Positions 59,125-64,000 of a stretch of DNA of 64,000 nucleotides are shown in pieces (positions within the stretch are counted from its first letter, which is position 1; each line of letters starts with the position of its first letter). Source of the DNA: Methylophaga sp. OBS3 (GTDB lineage Bacteria > Pseudomonadota > Gammaproteobacteria > Nitrosococcales > Methylophagaceae). A model generated the notes under the pieces. That model saw only the letters and a program-made list of their open reading frames with translations. It did not search any database and was not told the DNA's origin. The translations under genes were made by a program, and so were the position numbers. The stretch lies in contig NZ_JAPDMU010000001.1 in the NCBI RefSeq assembly GCF_026319325.1, positions 558,001-622,000 of the forward strand. Reading direction: 5' to 3'.

Positions 59125-60414
59125 ATGGGTGATTCAGCAATCATGACAACTGAGCAACAATCACGTCGTAAATTTTTAAAACGTACGTCTAGTTGTGCTG
59201 GCGCCCTGTTACTCTCAAGTAAAGCACCATTTGTTTTTGCCAAGAAAAAAACCACACTTCGTGTGATGGGAACCCACGTAACGCTTCAAGAAGAGCTTCG
59301 TCAGCAAGCAATGTCAGACTTGGGTATTGAGCTGATTTTTGAGCCAGGTGGTGAAGCAGAGTTGATTCAAAAAGCCACCACACAGCCAGAGAGTTTTGAT
59401 CTTTACGAACAATGGACTGATAGCATCAGACAACTTTGGCAGGCCAATGCCATCCAAGCAATAGAAACAGACAGGCTTACTTACTGGGACGAAATCAATA
59501 ACATTTCGCGAACCGGACGTATTCAACCCGATGCCAAGACCGGTCTTGGTGATGCGCCGTATAAAATCCTAAACATTCAAGATGACGGCAGTCTTGGCGA
59601 GAAATTTACCGGTAAAATCAGCTTCTTACCGTATGTTCATAATGTAGATTCTTTTGGCTATAACACCGATATTATTCCCCAAGGTACCGCCTACGATACG
59701 GAAAGTTGGTCTTGGTTGCTCGATGAAAAATGGCAAGGAAAAGTCGGTATCGTCAATGCCCCAACCATCGGTATTTTTGATCTGGCATTAGCGGCACAGA
59801 GCAAAGGTTTAATGCAGTTTCAAGATATGAGCGATATGACTATTTCTGAAATAGACACATTGTTCTCAATATTGATGGAATACAAAAACCAAAATCATTT
59901 TTCAGGGTTTTGGAATTCTGTTCCTCAGTCGGTTGATTACATCACAAGTGGCCGAGTAGCCATTCAAAGCATGTTTTCTCCCGGCGTTTCTGCAGCAAAC
60001 GGTTTAGGCACTCCCGTGACTTATGCTGCACCAAAAGAAGGTTATCGTGCTTGGCATGGCGTAATGTGTATGTCACGTGCTTGTGATGGTCATGTTAAAG
60101 ATGCCGCATATGAATATATGAATTGGTGGTTAAGTGGTTGGCCTGGCGCTTTTATTGCCAGACAAGGGTATTACATTAGTAATCCAGAGCGTTCACGCCC
60201 CCTACTTGATGACAATGAATGGGGCTATTGGTACGAAGGCAAAGAGACAAATGTCGCCTTAAAAGGCACTGATGGTCGTATCTCCGTAAATGCAGGGGAA
60301 GTCAGAAATGGTGGCTCTTACACCAAACGATTTAGTAATGTCGCTATTTGGAATACCGTCATGCCTAACTACGACTATTCATTACAAAAATGGTATGAGT
60401 TTCTTTTGGCTTAA
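59125..60414 (+). CDS. Tat-exported periplasmic substrate-binding protein (spermidine/putrescine-binding-like)
   Basis: 429 residues. A twin-arginine signal (SRRKFLKR at about 13-20, hydrophobic run to about 35) precedes a bacterial extracellular solute-binding fold. Examples are PYVHNVDSFGYNTDII (hinge segment), SWSWLLDEKWQGKVGI and AYEYMNWWLSG. It is closest in style to the PotD/F-type cluster. No ABC permease or ATPase gene is adjacent. GAGG 8 bases upstream fixes the ATG at 59125. A hybrid histidine kinase follows 12 bases after the stop, suggesting a sensory, not transport, role. The Tat signal is unusual for such proteins. Confidence 0.82.
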   Translation: MGDSAIMTTEQQSRRKFLKRTSSCAGALLLSSKAPFVFAKKKTTLRVMGTHVTLQEELRQQAMSDLGIELIFEPGGEAELIQKATTQPESFDLYEQWTDSIRQLWQANAIQAIETDRLTYWDEINNISRTGRIQPDAKTGLGDAPYKILNIQDDGSLGEKFTGKISFLPYVHNVDSFGYNTDIIPQGTAYDTESWSWLLDEKWQGKVGIVNAPTIGIFDLALAAQSKGLMQFQDMSDMTISEIDTLFSILMEYKNQNHFSGFWNSVPQSVDYITSGRVAIQSMFSPGVSAANGLGTPVTYAAPKEGYRAWHGVMCMSRACDGHVKDAAYEYMNWWLSGWPGAFIARQGYYISNPERSRPLLDDNEWGYWYEGKETNVALKGTDGRISVNAGEVRNGGSYTKRFSNVAIWNTVMPNYDYSLQKWYEFLLA

Positions 60415-60426
60415 CCCAAACTTTAC

Positions 60427-63102
<2,676 letters not shown>

Positions 63103-63152
63103 GTTTTTGATTTCACTCAACGCTAAAAATTAACCTTAACAAGGACGTTAAC

Positions 63153-63395
63153 ATGTCAACTGTTGAAAACAACACAACACCACAGGCAAAAGTACAAATG
63201 TTTTTGGTGATGGCAGTCGTGTTATCGAATTTGGTCACATTCGGCATTTTATACTGGTTTAAAATCAGTATTTTTGAGCATTTGGCCATCGCATTTGCTG
63301 GTTTCGTATTACTTTCTTTTGTTGAGGTGGGTTATCTCAACTTTATTCAAAAGTTACGCCAACGAAATGCTAATAATCTTAGTGATAATGCCTAA
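63153..63395 (+). CDS. Small membrane protein, two predicted helices
   Basis: 80 residues. A polar N-terminus is followed by helices at about 16-35 (FLVMAVVLSNLVTFGILYWF) and 40-62, and a basic tail (QKLRQRN). AAGGAC precedes the ATG. It may accompany the hybrid kinase, 51 bases upstream. I do not recognise the family; cotranscription is likely but not proven. Confidence 0.7.
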   Translation: MSTVENNTTPQAKVQMFLVMAVVLSNLVTFGILYWFKISIFEHLAIAFAGFVLLSFVEVGYLNFIQKLRQRNANNLSDNA

Positions 63396-64000
63396 AAAGA
63401 ACGCTTAAGCCATAACGCCATCAAAGCAGCACGACTGTTCACATTAAACTTTCGGTAAATACTTTTGACGTGATTGTGTGTGGTTGCTGATTTCTGGCCA
63501 AGCGATTCGGATATTTGTTTTTCGGTGAGTTCACTTAACAGTAAATGCATGACCTTACGTTCGGTGTGGGTCAGTGGTTTTTCAGCAATCACCAAGCCAT
63601 GACTTAAAGCCAATTGGCTGTAAAACCACTTAAGACCGCGTAATGCATATGCGGCAGTAGCGATATCTTGTTTATTAAATGCAGGCGCATCACCAATCCG
63701 ATTAAAGCAAAAATGCATTTCTAGATCTTGATTGATAGGTGTTGAAATAAACAAAGCGTCAGTCACATTACGGCTTTGGTAATAAATTTTGTAATGGATA
63801 CTGTCAAAAAAAGCCGGCGATACTAACTCTCTTAATAGAACACTTCGAAACTCACCCGCCCCTTCGGTGTGTTTGATAGCCACTTCACTAATGGCATTCA
63901 TATCACCCGCATTCATATTACGTTTTGCGGATTCATAGATCTCATTATCAACTGGCAGTTCTTTATAAAAATAAACTGGACCAACACGCCAGCCTCTTAA
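63392..64000 (-). CDS. LuxR-type helix-turn-helix regulator (5' end outside window)
   Basis: At least 203 codons are open to the right edge, so the N-terminus is missing. The C-terminal LuxR helix-turn-helix (about the last 65 residues: LTHTERKVMHLLLSELTEKQISESLGQKSATTHNHVKSIYRKFNVNSRAAL) is complete. The visible part of the N-terminal domain does not look like a receiver; it has a mixed alpha/beta sensor character, possibly GAF- or autoinducer-like. It converges with the small membrane protein gene with a four-base overlap. Confidence 0.8.
   Translation of the reverse strand, partial: LRGWRVGPVYFYKELPVDNEIYESAKRNMNAGDMNAISEVAIKHTEGAGEFRSVLLRELVSPAFFDSIHYKIYYQSRNVTDALFISTPINQDLEMHFCFNRIGDAPAFNKQDIATAAYALRGLKWFYSQLALSHGLVIAEKPLTHTERKVMHLLLSELTEKQISESLGQKSATTHNHVKSIYRKFNVNSRAALMALWLKRSF

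Overview
The window is a chromosomal segment of a gammaproteobacterium. The gene set is typical of that class (tamAB, dksA, zipA-ligA, hrpA, rlmKL, rapA, ppk1, yoaA, lapDG), and base composition is moderately AT-rich throughout. A formaldehyde-activating-enzyme homologue (48455-49003) points to a methylotroph. Gene content and protein style suggest Methylophaga or a close relative, which is inference from memory and not a search result. I see no rRNA, tRNA, CRISPR array, insertion sequence or prophage. The window is almost all coding, and many genes overlap by 1-20 bases.

Layout. 1-5.3 kb: tamA (cut by the left edge) and tamB, ending at a strong terminator shared with convergent dksA. 5.8-8.0 kb: an overlapping run of a CbbY-type phosphatase, a class I aminotransferase and a BFD-like [2Fe-2S] protein. 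8.0-10.4 kb, minus strand: queF, an FGGY sugar kinase and cysZ. 10.4-15.2 kb: zipA-ligA-trpD2-yjbQ-darP, tightly coupled. 15.2-18.7 kb, minus strand: a PepSY protein with a PhoPQ-like two-component pair, a small cytochrome c and a glycine-zipper protein. 18.8-24.2 kb, minus strand: hrpA, a pentapeptide-repeat protein, a nitroreductase and yhbY; rlmKL follows on the plus strand. 26.5-30 kb, minus strand: a DUF6231-like gene, then ppk1 overlapped by an orphan parA. A near-consensus Pho box precedes ppk1.

30-34.4 kb holds ycgN, two small unusual proteins, an M18 aminopeptidase, a DUF445 protein and a methyltransferase. Then come yigZ (minus) and rapA, a tripartite RND efflux system (37.9-43.5 kb), lapG and lapD (minus), an auxin-efflux-carrier type transporter, a CinA-type protein and a truncated globin. 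48.4-53.1 kb has the Fae homologue with its own promoter and terminator, an unknown gene, lemA, a GIDE protein with an EF-hand, and yoaA. 53.1-58.7 kb, minus strand: a pterin dehydratase with two small proteins, a 570-base AT-rich gap, a cysteine desulfurase, ccoG and a MocR-type regulator.

59-64 kb looks like one sensory module: a Tat-exported periplasmic binding protein with no permease, a hybrid histidine kinase with a helical periplasmic domain, an 80-residue two-helix membrane protein, and a convergent LuxR-type regulator cut by the right edge. An FNR-like site lies upstream of the first gene. Together with the ppk1-parA pair and the Fae homologue that lacks the usual histidine, this is the part most worth following up.
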